Shown here: positions 20,784 to 33,100 of the stretch, in pieces | How positions within the stretch are numbered: the first letter of the stretch is position 1 | Layout of the letters: the number at the start of each line of letters is the position of its first letter | Assembly (NCBI GenBank): GCA_950106755.1 | Contig: OX467090.1 | Location: forward strand, 13,391,489-13,455,488 | Direction of reading: 5' to 3' | DNA from: Climacium dendroides | Lineage: Eukaryota > Streptophyta > Bryopsida > Hypnales > Climaciaceae | DNA length: 64,000 nucleotides | Notes under the pieces: model-generated | Database searches by the model: none | What the model saw: the letters and a program-made list of their open reading frames with translations, nothing else | Told to the model about the DNA's origin: nothing | Program-made: the position numbers and the translations under genes

Positions 20784-22259
20784 TGAAATGCGGTACAAAT
20801 TGGGTCTCTTGTCTTAAATATAACATGATTGATTTCTTGCATTCTAATGAGTACTTTGAAGAGGATCAATTATGTATAAAGAGGAGCCCATTGTGGACCA
20901 TTTTGTGCCACTTACACTTAATATTGGATTTACAAATCTTTTCAAAAAAAGAACCACAAATCAATAAATATTCTATATGTATTTTAGTCACCATGTTTTT
21001 AGAAAAAAAGAAGATACATTATAGGAAGTCAAGGCAAAAATCACATAGCTTTCCATTATGATTCCTAGTTGAGGACTATTCTCTTATCCTTGTGGATGCT
21101 GACAAAACATTTTTGATTAAAAAGAGTGAGGTGTCCCTTTAACACTATAATTAGAATGAATGTATTCATGTTATATTGGTGAGTGGTTCAAGGAAGATTC
21201 TTCATTCAAGAATATTATCATTGAGTTAGAACCACATGGAGTAAAAAGAATAAGACAAGAAATGGTCTCCCACCCTACTTCTCAAAAATGTTATAATGTG
21301 AATGACTTAATTTCTATTTGGTTCCAAAATCAATTCAAAAATATCCCTTGGAGATTGTGGAATAATAAATGAACCTTTTGCTATGTGCAAAAAGCTGAAT
21401 GGTGGTACTCATTGAATTTATGAAATGGTGACTTTCAACCAGATTTCAACCCTTTGAATTTCAATTCCATATTGAGTGCAATTTTTACTACATTAGAATG
21501 CAAGAGAAGAACTTAATTCCTTGAACAGGGATCATGATTGGATTGGATTCACAATGGATCTTCCCCCATTAACAATGGAGTTAGTTTGTGATCCTTTGCA
21601 AAAAAAATTTTGTCATAAAAATATAATACCATCATTGAAAAGGGCTATACTAGGACCTTGGTGTGGTGACCAATTTTCTAGGAAGAAATTGTGACCATTT
21701 TAGGTCAATAACATGACCATTGTGGATGCACTTTATGTTGGTTTTGTCCCCTTAAGATTGATGTACAAACTTTATAGTAGCTAGTAGGTCTATTGGACTC
21801 TTTGGAAAGTAAACTTCAAAAATTCATAACAAATTCATACTAAAACTAATTGCTATAATTGCCTTTTTATATTTGTCTATCTAAAAAATAAATTAGTAAA
21901 AATGAATTTTACCACCCATGAAGGCAAGGCAACCATAATGGGATCATTTTTCTAACATTTATTTTGTTTGCATATCTACATGAAATCATGATGAATTACT
22001 TATCAGTTCAATTTAAAATAAAATTTAGCATAGTAACAAATATGTGAACTCCCCTAATATTCATATACTCATTTTTTACCCCATTTCCAATTGTATTCCC
22101 TATCTTCAATTATCCAACATTTCAAACCCATAAATGATGGACAAATGTAGATAGGAAGTGCAATTGGAAAAGGGGACAATCATGGATTTGTTGACATTCT
22201 AAAAAAATTCACATTAATTTTGATGTTTGAATGCAAATTTTGTGTATTAAACATTTTAA
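20784..22259. other. AT-rich DNA with unassigned open frames
   Basis: Plus-strand frames of 99 codons (20,762-21,061) and 70 codons (21,160-21,372) are open but match nothing I know. The second continues past its stop with more open reading and further stops, which would fit a decayed transposon protein. No function proposed. Confidence 0.4.
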
Positions 22260-22556
22260 TAAGGTAGAAGCACTCATTTCCAACCTTATAACATTAATCA
22301 ATTTTTAAAATATGTAGATAAAGGAACTCCAATATGTACAACTCACATACATGAATGTAAAAATGGTTTGGGATACACCATGTATTTGAACTCCACAAAT
22401 TCATAGCATATTCATACATATTCCAAAAATAATCAATTTTTTTTTCAAATTTCATGATTTTTAATTGCCAACGTGCTAAAAATAATCTTTTTTGTTGATG
22501 CCACCTCAAAGTATATGAAAGTGCACAAAAATGTTGGATACAAATGCTTCTACTTA
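22260..22556. mobile_element. 297-bp MITE with TAAGGTAGAAGCAC inverted ends
   Basis: The left end TAAGGTAGAAGCACTCATTT then CCAACCTT mirrors the right end, reading GTTGGATACAAATGCTTCTA then CTTA. Borders fit TA|AGGTAG...CTACT|TA. Non-coding. Confidence 0.7.
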
Positions 22557-24971
22557 CAACTATAGTAAAGCTCTTGAAGTGTGGATTTTTTTTTAAATTT
22601 TTGAAGTATTATTCTGAACAATTGGATAAATATTTTTTAAATAGAAATGCTCAAAAGGTATTTGAATGGGTACATCATCAATGGTTATTGGTATTGTATG
22701 TGCATGTGAAAAAGACATTTTAGAAGTCCAAGATTTCATGCTTGAAATCTTAGACTACTATAGATAGGTTGTGCAAGTAGGACAATGTCTCTTTTTAAAT
22801 GCAAGCACCTTATTCAAGGTGAATAGTTATGGAAGGACAATAAGGTATCCTATGGATTGTATTTTTGTATACTTTATTTTGTGTTGCTAATAAATATCAA
22901 TTTAAAGAGCCAAATGCTTTTCAAAATTAACCTAATTAAAAAAGTCAATTGTTGTTACAAAATGAATGTGAATAAAAGTACCAACTCAGTTAATTGTATA
23001 CATAATTAAATGCAAAGAAAAGTGTTTATCCTTTTTATTTTCTCCCAAATTAATCTAATTGTAGCAAAAACAAAAGAAAAATATCAAACAAAACTTATGT
23101 ATCAAACAAGCCTTATAAATCAAATAAGACCTTGCAGGCAAGTGTATTCTACTTTACATAACATTTTTTACCTAAATCATTCCTACCTGGAGGTTGGGGA
23201 TAATTCATCCTTAGATCCTTAGGAGTAAATTTAATTTAACCTGCAAAGATTAATTAGTTGGTAAGAAGTTGCAATTGAGGACTCCTACTTTCTTGAATAG
23301 CACCCCCCCGCTCCCCCTGAGATAGTTAATAATGTTATAGCTTGCTTGCTTTGTATAATTGCAAGCCTTATGACTTCACTTAGTTTTGATCTTTTTCATC
23401 TTAACCCTTGTAGTCTCAAGTCCATTTTTTTGATGAAAATCACTCAAATCTATCATTTCTAATGCAAAAAGCAAGAATTCTAAACATGAAGTTAAAATAC
23501 ATAACAAATGGCTCGATTATTTTGACTGTGTTATAAATATGGTATTCAATATAGGTGGGAAAGTTGTGTATAATATAAATAAATTTTGAAAAATGATTTT
23601 GGTTTTAAAACATAAGCTTAACTAAGTGAATCAACTTTTTAACTTTAATTACAATTTATAATCCCTAATAATAATAACTTGCAACTATATTGTGGTTTAT
23701 GAGGTTTTGGTTAGCTAATGTTGTTTGATTTTTGACTTGTTTGTATGCGCAATTTATATTTGGATGCACATTCTTCATAAAAATCCGAAAATATAATTTG
23801 TATGCACATGCAAGTTTGTATGCATTTTTTAGGAATTATTGAGTGATTTGGTCTCAAAAATTCAATTTTTGCATTTATTGAAAGACTTATGAGGAATTTC
23901 CACTTGATAGTTTATTGACACTTGAGGACATTCTTGCGTTGGGTAGTGGCAAAAAAATCATCTTTGAGGCCAAAAAATTGTGTTTCAAAACTTTTATTCA
24001 ATTTTTTCTTCTCACTTTTTGTTATTACAATGCAAGACTCTACCATTTGGATTATAAAAAAGGTATTATTGAAATTTTGATGAATTTATTGATGTTTTTG
24101 GATGTTTTATTCTTCTCAAAGAAATTAATGTAATATAAAGTCTATGAAATTTTTGCTTAGTAGATTCAAGTATTGATTTTGATTATGATTTCCAAACATA
24201 GCATTTACATCATTCTAAAAGATGAAAAAGATGAAAAATAAATTCAACATCTTCTAATTCTAATTGAGTTTTGAATTCAGATTTCTATAGGCTGGTAGGA
24301 ATAAAAATCTTTTGTACTTTGAGCGTCTAGATCTAACAAATGATGAGGAATTTTAGATTGAATTTTTTTTTGCAAGTATATAACATGAAGTTGAAATTAA
24401 GATCTTACACTTACAATTGTTAAAGTTAAAAAATTTTGATTAAAAAATTAGTCTTGACAAACTAAAAGGGACAATGTTTTGTGTTTTTTGCTCTCAAAAT
24501 GCCAAAGAAATTTTAGGGGTTAAAAACAAGATATAAACATCTTTGAAGTAAAAACAACGACTTCAAAGATCTACTTTATTTACAAAAGTCTCATAAAGCT
24601 AGAATGGAAGGAAATAAGTGTAAAAAAAGATAGTTGCTTTTGATGACTATGAAGGTTTTATAAAATGTCAATTTATTGTGATTTTGTGGATGTTTGCAAA
24701 ATATTTCAACTTATTCTAATATCCCATGAAGGTGGGTGGACTTAAATTGCTCTTGTTCTAAAAATGTATTCTAATATGGGAGGTATATATTTGAAGTTTT
24801 AAGGTCCCCATCTTGAACATTTCAGGGTAGGATTAATTTTAGAGCACCTCCCAATTCAATAAATGTTCCAAAAATATGAATTAAAATGGATTCAATGCAT
24901 CTTCTTTTTTTCATTTAAAAAATATTTACTGAAATATGCTTTGAGATGTGCAATCCTTCTAAAAATACATA
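22557..24971. other. AT-rich intergenic DNA, one doubtful TTAACCC element
   Basis: No gene supported. TTAACCCTTG at 23,401 and TTTTAGGGGTTAA ending at 24,523 could bound a 1.1-kb element of the TTAACCC class, but the ends match each other over only about ten bases. The 72-codon frame at 23,915-24,133 has no known motif. Confidence 0.4.
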
Positions 24972-25625
24972 TTAACCCCTAAATGCTAGAGGCACCAAAT
25001 TTTGATGTCAACAATACTTTGAAGTTAAATAAAACCTTACCAAATTATCATTTTTAATAGTTTACATTTTTGAAAAATTCTTTTTGAGGTTTAGTTTTAG
25101 GATTGAAAATCCAATTTCAAAAATGAATGATTATGGTTTTTTTATTCAAGATTTTGTGCAAGGGTGTCCATTGCAAATCTTGATGTTTTAGTGTTGATGA
25201 TTCTTGAAAATGAGCCTCAAATACACTGAATCTTGGAGAAAAAATCACATTAGAAATTCATTTAAAAAACATGTAGAGTAGATTTTGAAAAGCCATAAAT
25301 CAATTGGGTGTATGCATGTTATTCCCTTTAACCTCATATTTTTTTGTGACCAATTTTTGTAAATTTGACATGAACAAAGGGGATTGAAAGACTTCAAACT
25401 ACATTCACAATTTTAACACCCTCATGATCAAACATCATAATCTTTCAATTCATAAGTAATATTATTGTGTTTTTCTTTTCCCATGTGATCTCCAACATAT
25501 TTAGATTGAATTTGTACAGTTACAATCAAGAAAAATTGATAAAACTTATCAAAATGTTGCCTTTTTGTTCAATTTAGAGCAAATTCCAAGAAACTCAAAA
25601 AAAACCTTGGACATTTAGGGTTTAA
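24972..25625. mobile_element. 650-bp TTAACCCCTAAATG family, copy 1
   Basis: Starts TTAACCCCTAAATGCTAGAG and ends GGACATTTAGGGTTTAA, inverted ends of about 14 bases. It shares its whole interior with copies at 40,547-41,195 and 61,384-62,082, for example ATTCAAGATTTTGTGCAAGG, AATGAGCCTCAAATACAC and GAAATTCATTTAAAAAA. No coding frame is conserved among copies, so it is non-autonomous. Confidence 0.85.
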
Positions 25626-26464
25626 TTTTTAAACAAACACTCTTATGTATGCCCTATCATATAATCCTCTTCAATCTATTGTAGTGGGATTATTTTATCC
25701 AAACCCTAATTTGCATAATATTAATTAGATGAAAAGATAAAGATATATTTGAATTGTCTCTAGTCCTCAGCTTTCGATCCGAAGGGGCACACAAAGGATC
25801 TACGAAATATCTCCAATTTCTGTGGATATGTCCCCTCCGACCAAGATCTACACCAGTAATACATACTGGTTTCCATGTAGTTTCGAAGAATCTGTCTCGG
25901 CTGACGGCCATGGCCCTGGCTGGCTATGGCGGACCAGGGCCGTCTCTCTCGTGAGCATTATTCACATTTGCTGCTGCTTGTGGACTACTTGCCTTCTCGC
26001 TTTCTGTTCTCGATTGTCCATCAGTGCTGAGACCTCGCACAGCCGCTGAGCGCATTTTAACGAGCGTACTCTTGCAGCATTTGATTGAGTGAGAGCTTGG
26101 AAATTTGGTGATCAAGGGTTACAAGGTTGCAGGGAGCTTGGAACGCCCGCTTGTGTGCTTGCACGCCGTCGCTGCCGCGCTTTGGTTCAGCGGTCGCAGT
26201 TGCTTGCCATTGCGGTGCACTTTCGAACGGGCTTTGTCTTGTTTTGTTTCCATTGAGTGAGGGCTTAAGTGTGGCAAGGTGTGGTCTGTATATGCCTGCT
26301 ACGCTTTAGTTTGTCCGTGTTACCGCGCCAGAGGAGATCGATTTTCATTGTGTGTGTTTGAGAGGAGAGAAGCATTGGAGGTTGTTAACGAACGGCGGCA
26401 CCGACAGAGAGGATAAGAAGCTTGCATAATACGTTTTGAGTAGCATACTTGAAAGGTATTTATT
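25626..26464 (+). promoter_or_regulatory. probable promoter and 5' leader of the HSP20-like gene
   Basis: Composition changes sharply from AT-rich repeats to GC-balanced DNA at about 25,750, marking the gene's upstream region. No TATA box or heat-shock element stood out by eye. Short open frames on both strands appear to be chance. Confidence 0.4.
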
Positions 26465-26575
26465 ATGGCTTTGGCAGCTGTGAAAGGTGGAAAGGCATAT
26501 GCCAGTCTTCTTCGACGATCTCCTGCGGCTGCGGCTGCTGCGACGTTGGTGATGAGCGGGATTTGCGTGTCGTAG
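26465..26575 (+). CDS. 36-residue upstream ORF in the leader of the HSP20-like gene
   Basis: The frame starts MALAAVKGGKAYASLLRRSP and ends in six alanines and TLVMSGICVS before TAG. It has an A at -3 of the ATG, GC-rich codon choice and an amphipathic basic, alanine-rich look, unlike random leader sequence. It lies 1.8 kb upstream of the HSP20-like start, in what appears to be a spliced 5' leader: a GT donor follows at 26,640 (ATGGCATCT|GTAAGT). It could be a regulatory upstream peptide or a chance frame. I do not recognise it as a named family. Confidence 0.4.
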   Translation: MALAAVKGGKAYASLLRRSPAAAAAATLVMSGICVS

Positions 26576-28289
26576 GCACTGGAGCGAGGAAATAGCTGGA
26601 AGCGACGCTGGATAGAGACGATAGGCATCCATGGCATCTGTAAGTATCAACTCTCGTTGGCTTCTAATTCAGCTGTTTTTCGTAGACTATCTGCTGGCGG
26701 CTGTCAGGATTTTAGGTTGAGCATGACATGATTATAGATGTTGCGGTGGGGATTGTGTTGAAGATCTATTCAAAAGTATGGTCACCATTAGGAGTTGCCG
26801 TGGTAACTGTGGTTGTGGACTAGGACATGACAAGTGACTTCTTCTTCTGGACGCAGACGTACGGAAAAGAAGTAGGTTCATTTCTGTTTTGCATTTCCTT
26901 TCCCCGCCCATCACGCACTGTCTGTGTTATGAGATCATCTTCTTGGTGAATTGTGTCTGGTGTCTGTGCATGCGGGCACATTGCTGCCACAATTCTTGTT
27001 GATAGGACCAGATGATCATCTCTTGGAAAAACGTCCTTCGACTGTAAACGTCTCACAAAATTTCTGGATCTGAGTTTGTTGTTTCTTCTTACATGTCTAA
27101 TTGCGAGTGAACTTGCTGAATCAGTACTTCAATCCTAGTTTTTACTCCTGTTCTTAACTCCATCGCTGTGGATTCGCAAAACCTACTTAGGGCGTTCAGT
27201 ACATCTGGCCGAGTGCCCGTTCATACTTTAAAGGATGAATTTGATAGGGATTTCAGTATTGATTTGCAATAACCCTGTAGTGTTAATGTGTTGTCGCTCC
27301 AGTTTTTGACTTATCGTGTTCTTTTTCTTGTTCTTTGCTTAATTACCCGAGCGTCGTGCATGTTCTTGAACCTTTGTTTGTTGTCTGCAAGTGCTGTAGA
27401 TTTCTTGAACATATTTGGTGGTGTCATGTTAATTTCAAGATTTCATGTACAATATACCCTGTACACTAAACTTGTTTCTGTTTTCTTTGAATGGCGATCA
27501 GACTGAATTCTGATACACGCGGACAGCTGAGTAACGTCTTCAGGGAAGATCGTTATTCGTGGGCCTGGGTTGATCTTCCTCGAGTTCACTGTGTGTGCTG
27601 TTCTTGCAAGAAGGGAGATTCCAGGTGGTTTACTCTCTTGCAGATTGCCTTGCAGAATCGATAATAGGGTTCCGGCTGATGAACGATGGTATTCAATTCT
27701 TGAATCAAGTGATTAGCTGGAAGCTAGACATCAGCCATATCTCACAAGTCCTTGCCCTCTGTAAGTGTTTAATCGTTTTCGTTTCTTAAGTAGTCTTTGC
27801 AAGATCACATGTCTTAAATTATTCCATGTTAAGCACTTCCGAAGGTTTCGGAACGTTGTTGTCCTTATGTACCCAGTTTGGACTACCCGTGTCACTTGCT
27901 TAGTACATCGTCAAGATGACGTCGGTCAGAAATAGATTCATCCATCCAGGGGGTATGTGAGTAGTGTTGCCTATTTGATTGTTCAGATACTGATTGAGCT
28001 TTGAGGTTGTAGAGAAGTGAAAAAACTTCAGTGTGAAGAGTTTTCTGCTTCACACTTCCTACGCTAGCGTGTAAAGTGAATGGTCTGAGAGTCATTGAGT
28101 AGAAAATATTTCCATCCAGCAAGACTGTTTTTATTCTTCTTGAGGAGATTGGAGGGCGTCAAGGTCAATTATGGAGTTCAGGATCAATCTACTCACTGTG
28201 CTATGTATCAATACAGGATTCTGAGTGGAAACACGCCCAAGCAAAGAGAACAGAGCAGACAAAGGGTCTCATTGCTGACGTTGCTGCCT
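26576..28289 (+). other. probable spliced 5' leader of the HSP20-like gene
   Basis: GC-balanced DNA with a donor at 26,640 and several possible 3' splice sites before the CDS, for example AGAGCAG at about 28,250. A short ATGGCATCT (26,631-26,639) sits just before the donor and could begin a three-codon first coding exon, but I cannot link it in frame with confidence. No other gene is seen. Confidence 0.35.
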
Positions 28290-29753
28290 ATGGATTCTAA
28301 TGGTCACAAAGAATGTGAGAATGGAGAGCAAGCGCTTTTGGGAGGACCACCGGATATAAACCTACCACTGTCGATTGAGATTTGCCCAGACCCTTGGGGT
28401 CTTAAGGCCTCCGACTTGCTTCATACTGGCTTGGCACCAACTCAGAATCTGGAGTTGGGAACCCTGACATCTTCTAAAGGACGGCGGTGGGTGCGACGGG
28501 GTGATACGATCTGGGGAGCTTGGTTTTTCTTCAACCATTATTTCAGACCTGCACTAAATGACGAGCGCCAAAGCAAATTTCTACGGGAGGGCATTCTGGC
28601 CCCCCCTCCCTTGGATAAATCTGACTTACGACTGGACCTTTTCCTAGTCCAGCATGACATGGAAAACATGTATATGTGGGCTTTCAAGGAGAGACCTGAG
28701 AATGCGCTAGGGAAGATGCAGCTTCGTAGTTACATGAACGGCCATGCAAGGTTTGGTGAACCGCAGTTTCCTTTCAGTGCAGACAAAGGATTTGCTAGAT
28801 CTCACAGAATGCAGAGGAAGCACTACAGAGGCTTATCCAACCCTCAGTGTGTGCATGGTGTTGAGGTTGTAAGAGCTCCAAACCTGTTGAATGTTGGGGA
28901 GGATGACTTGAAGCGGTGGATGGAGTTGACGGGCAGGGAAATGAATTTTACAATGCCTCCAGATGCTGAAGGGTTTTCTGAGTGGCGCAGTCTTCCCAAC
29001 ACTGACTTCGATTTAGAGCGTACGTGCTCTCCATCTCCAAGCAAGCCTCCAAATGGGCACTCAAAGAAGCCAGCATCAACTCGATCAGGGCGAATGAACG
29101 ATGGTAATGTAAATGCTGCAAGTCAGTTGCCAAGCCCTGCTAGTAGCGGGAGTCGTAGCTTGAGTCCTGGAGGGAAGAGAAAGAAGACCAACTCTTTTCT
29201 CCCCACTGGACTTTTACCTTGTGGCAATGAAGTTGATTCCTGTGTGCCTGTCGTGAGCTATGCGGGTACAGAAAACTTCCACACTGGAACGGAACCGTGG
29301 TGGCTCTCAAGTTTCTCAGGAGTGATGACTGAAGCTTGTGGCCCTGTTACAGGCGCCAAGAGTATTTACGAAGACGAGAAAGGTTATCTTGTCATGGTTA
29401 GCTTGCCTTTTACAGATATGCAAAGGCTGAGGGTGTCATGGAGAAACACTGCAACACATGGTGTTTTAAAGATTCATTGTACCAGCACCGCCAGGACTCC
29501 AACAGTTATGAGGGGAGACAGGACCTTCAAGCTGACTGATCCGAATCCAGAACACTGTCCACCTGGAGATTTTGTGCGAGAGATTGGACTTGCCACAAGA
29601 ATCCCCGAGAATGCAGATCTTAAGGCCTTCTACGCGGAGGCTTGTGCAGGTCTGGAGATCATGGTTCCAAAGCATAACGTGCTCTCGGAGGAAAGAGAAG
29701 TGCGGGTGTTTTTGCCGCCTCAAATGAGCCAGACTGAAGCTCTTCTACTGTAA
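28290..29753 (+). CDS. HSP20-like (alpha-crystallin domain) protein, plant-specific long form
   Basis: From the chosen ATG (MDSNGHKECENGEQ) one uninterrupted exon gives 487 residues; an in-frame ATG at 28,095 would give 552, but its extra 65 residues look like leader sequence. The N-terminal part LLGGPPDINLPLSIE, PDPWGLKASDLLHTGLAP and GDTIWGAWFFFNHYFRPALN (about 64-95) and the RSHRMQRKHYRGL block are typical, from memory, of Arabidopsis proteins annotated as HSP20-like chaperones (At1g20870 group). A Ser/Pro-rich low-complexity linker lies at about 245-310. The C-terminal 355-480 region, with EDEKGYLVMVSLPFTDMQRL and LEIMVPKHNV, is an alpha-crystallin-like beta sandwich. No signal peptide or membrane segment is seen. 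Biochemical role unknown; related alpha-crystallin proteins act in DNA demethylation complexes, but that is not shown for this one. A 36-codon upstream ORF lies in its leader. Confidence 0.82.
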   Translation: MDSNGHKECENGEQALLGGPPDINLPLSIEICPDPWGLKASDLLHTGLAPTQNLELGTLTSSKGRRWVRRGDTIWGAWFFFNHYFRPALNDERQSKFLREGILAPPPLDKSDLRLDLFLVQHDMENMYMWAFKERPENALGKMQLRSYMNGHARFGEPQFPFSADKGFARSHRMQRKHYRGLSNPQCVHGVEVVRAPNLLNVGEDDLKRWMELTGREMNFTMPPDAEGFSEWRSLPNTDFDLERTCSPSPSKPPNGHSKKPASTRSGRMNDGNVNAASQLPSPASSGSRSLSPGGKRKKTNSFLPTGLLPCGNEVDSCVPVVSYAGTENFHTGTEPWWLSSFSGVMTEACGPVTGAKSIYEDEKGYLVMVSLPFTDMQRLRVSWRNTATHGVLKIHCTSTARTPTVMRGDRTFKLTDPNPEHCPPGDFVREIGLATRIPENADLKAFYAEACAGLEIMVPKHNVLSEEREVRVFLPPQMSQTEALLL

Positions 29754-31939
29754 GCATTATGTCGGTATGCAGTTTGGCTGACAAGACTATTTTCATCTTG
29801 TACTATAGAAGTTGTAAATTGTCATTTTTATATTCATAGGTAATCATCCTTATGTTCCAGTCTATTTGAGCTCCGTACAAAATTCCCAGTGCACTCACGT
29901 TTTGTTAAAGAAAGACTTCTGAGCTGGAAGCTTGTAAGCGATTCTTCATTGTCCCCTTCGTGATTCATTTATCCTTCAAGGTTGAATCTCTTGTGACAAA
30001 ATTGATTTGCCATGCAGTTGTCTCAACTCAGCTGTATTTTTGAATGTGCAGTATGTACTTAGAAGATACAGATATGTATTGTGTTTCTGGATGGAAGGAG
30101 TGTTCGTCATGTAGTGAACCGTTTTTATGACGAGCGCTTGGTTCTGTCCTACTAGCTTTTGGAAACGACAAATGATTTGTATGCGAAACTTGTCAATTGT
30201 CAAATTCTGAAGGTCCTACCCTTGTCTGAAGTTCATGAGGGCTGTGCTGCCTGTGATGGTGTGATCCGTAGGAGCAGTGCATTGGTCTTGTGTAGGTCTC
30301 ATCCGGAAGTGCTCGAAGGGTATATATTGGGTGATCTAACCTAGAAGGACGATGCAGACCATCATTACGTTTGGGGGAGAGAACCGCCAGTTAGTTCATT
30401 GTTATCTGGTGCCTTTCGAAAAATAAGGGGTTGCAGTGTGAAAATGGAGGATCCAAAAGTGTGAAAATGGATCCAAAAGTGAAAATGGAGGATTCAAAAC
30501 CATTCGAAATATTGGAAACCAATTCGTATGCAATAATAAAAGGTGGTATGTTTTTGGACAAGGTGGGGTATCACTTTAGTAGGGTTGGCCTTTTGAGGAG
30601 CTTGGAATGCTTGGATGAGGTGGAGGCAGGTATTTCTTTGGGGTCAGGATTGGTTATGGTTGGTCATGGTTGCCAACCTCTACTTTGTTGTCCTTGTTTG
30701 CCCAATGTAATGAAATTTGGAGTTTAAGTTTCAAAATTGGCATGTCTTTGAAAGAAGAGGATTGTAGCCTTTGTAAATTTGAAGTTGAAGGAAAGTGTCT
30801 TGTGAGAATTTGATACTAGAGGAAATGAATTGGGAGATTTTGACAAGGAGAGGATGTAATTGGTGCCTTTAGAGAAAAAACTTGGCTCCTTTTACAAATA
30901 GGAGGCAAATTATTGGGGCAACTTTGAAAACTTTTCAAATGTTTGTTCAATCAAAGATGTATATCTTTGTAGGAGATATGGAAAAATAAATTTTCATCTA
31001 AGTTTTTTTGGATAGATCAAGGGTATTCCAATATAAGTGGGGATATCTAAAAATTCTTTTGTGATTATTGCTATGTAAATAGACAAATAGAGATTTTTCA
31101 AATATAGATCACTTGTTGGAAGTAGAATAATCACCCTCTTAGGAATTACTCCTTTAGTATAATAAGTTTGTTTCTAAGGAGATTGTCAAGCAAGATCAAC
31201 AAGTTAATAGGTTTGTTTCCAAATTTGAATAGCACAACCTTGTGAAAGATGAGGAGATTTGAATCCAACAACTTAGGAATGTAAAGATGAGGAGATTTGA
31301 ATCCAACAACTTAGGAATGTAAGCATAATACATTTAAATAGATTACACATTGACACATTCAAAGAATCAACAATAGATTCCAACTAGAACCAAAGTATCT
31401 TACAATATTCCTCAATTATATTTATACATAAATTTTCATTCTCATTCCTCACAATATGATTGTTGATATAGAAAAAAGTAGGAACGATGAAATTATGGTT
31501 ACATAGGTTGGTTGAACTACCCCTGTTGCTTGTTCCCAAGGGAAAACATTGACATTTTTAATTTTCCATATATGATAAAAATTTGCAAATTTTGAATTCA
31601 TATTTGCAATTGGATTCTCCAAATTAGATAGGAGAGTTGTAAATGATAAATTAATCAAGCATAAAATAGGAATTCTTTTTGTTTACATATACCTTTGGAA
31701 TTATTTTTGAAGGACAAACAAGGGGGTCAATTCACCTTGACCATTATATAATGAACCAATTGATACTCTAAAGCAACTACATTCAAAATCATTGAAATAT
31801 GCATTTGAACATGGTTCCTATTACTAACCTAGAAAGGGCATTAAAAACTAAAAATATTCAATGAATTTTTTTTAAAGAAACTATAGAACTAAAAAATGCA
31901 CTTATTCATCATGGAATCTAATAATAATTGACTAACTTC
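29754..31939. other. 3' flank of the HSP20-like gene, then AT-rich DNA
   Basis: 29,754 to about 30,400 is GC-balanced and probably 3' UTR and downstream flank; no AATAAA was found close to the stop. After 30,430 a short degenerate repeat (GTGAAAATGGAGGATCCAAA variants) and then AT-rich DNA follow. No gene supported. Confidence 0.45.
31247..31322. repeat. 38-bp perfect tandem duplication
   Basis: The unit beginning AGATGAGGAGATTTGAATCC occurs at 31,247 and again at 31,285 with no visible difference, so the duplication is recent. Confidence 0.85.
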
Positions 31940-32173
31940 TTTAGCCACAAGGCCACATTTTTATTGAATTAAAGTGTTTTAAGTTGTTGGATGATTGATC
32001 TCTCTATATAGAACAAAAGTGCAACTATTCATCCTCAAAATTTTGCAAAAAAAGGGGAGGTCTTCTATAATAGTTTGTCTTACAATGAATGCTTTTAAAA
32101 GTTTTTTAAGTGAATGCTTCAGTTGTAAAAACTGATGATTTCCAAAGTCACCCCATCATCTTTTAAGGGTTAA
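31940..32173 (-). mobile_element. inverted copy of the ~230-bp TTAACCC element
   Basis: Read on the minus strand it starts TTAACCCTTAAAAGATGATG at 32,173 and contains AAATCATCAG, AGACCTCCCC and GGATGAATAGTTGCACTTTT in the same order as the three tandem copies at 8,040-9,046. The far end near 31,940 has diverged. Confidence 0.7.
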
Positions 32174-33100
32174 GTTATTGTAAAGTATACATATCCTTTT
32201 TCACCCATGCACCCAATTCCATCCTCATATATCAAATGGAGTACATTCTTGAGAACAAATGTGCACCATTGGTACATGAGGAAGAATCCTTAATAGGAAG
32301 TCTACCTTAAAATCTTGTTGAAAGTCCACCAAAGGGAATTCCAAATTTTCTTAGTTTACTTTTTATGACACTATGTGAATAAATTATGGATCTTCAAAAT
32401 GATGAAAATGGATCCATCATCACCCCTAGGCTCTAGGCAAGAATATGTAGGGTTAAAAGAAACAAGTAGCAAGTAGATGGAGTTACCTTACAAACAAGCG
32501 TACGTTCATAATCTCTAACATACAAAACGGTGCCTCCTCCATTATAATCCCAACAAAAACTTCTCATGGACTACTCACAGCAAACATATTTGTGAACTCC
32601 AATGAATGTAGAAACAGAGCGCACACATTTTGAACCTACGCCTGTATCAACAGAGTTAGTAACTCAACTCCTCTTTAATCCTTTCCAAAACCCTACGAAA
32701 GTTTTGTGATCTAATCATGGGACCGAACTGCCCCCTCGTGCAGCTTGCCGATTCCCTAGTTTCAGGCGTCAACATCCTCTCCACGGGAAATGCTTGTCCA
32801 AAAAACTTCCCTCACGAACCAAAAAACTGATGTGACCAGATTTCACTTCTTTCTTACCCTCAGAGAAGACTCCTGCAAATGCCTACGGCTAGAATGAACT
32901 AAAGCTCAACCAGGGACGATAATCCTTACTATAACCGAGGCTTGTATACACAAGTTTTGGATTATAAAACACTCACCGTCTTGTAACTCGTAGACTTAAG
33001 GTAATTCTGTAGTAATAGCTCATATAAATGGGCTGCCATATTAGAGTACCAGGCTTACAGAAAGGTATCCCTCTGAGCATTTTCCACGCATGATCCATGT
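32174..33100. other. downstream flank of the metacaspase gene
   Basis: From about 32,480 composition is GC-balanced, which fits 3' UTR and flank of the minus-strand metacaspase. No separate gene is seen. Confidence 0.45.

Noticed and set aside
28095..28289. N-terminal extension of the HSP20-like protein from the ATG at 28,095
   Set aside because: The added 65 residues do not resemble family N-termini as I remember them, and splice-acceptor-like AG sites lie inside; kept only as an alternative.
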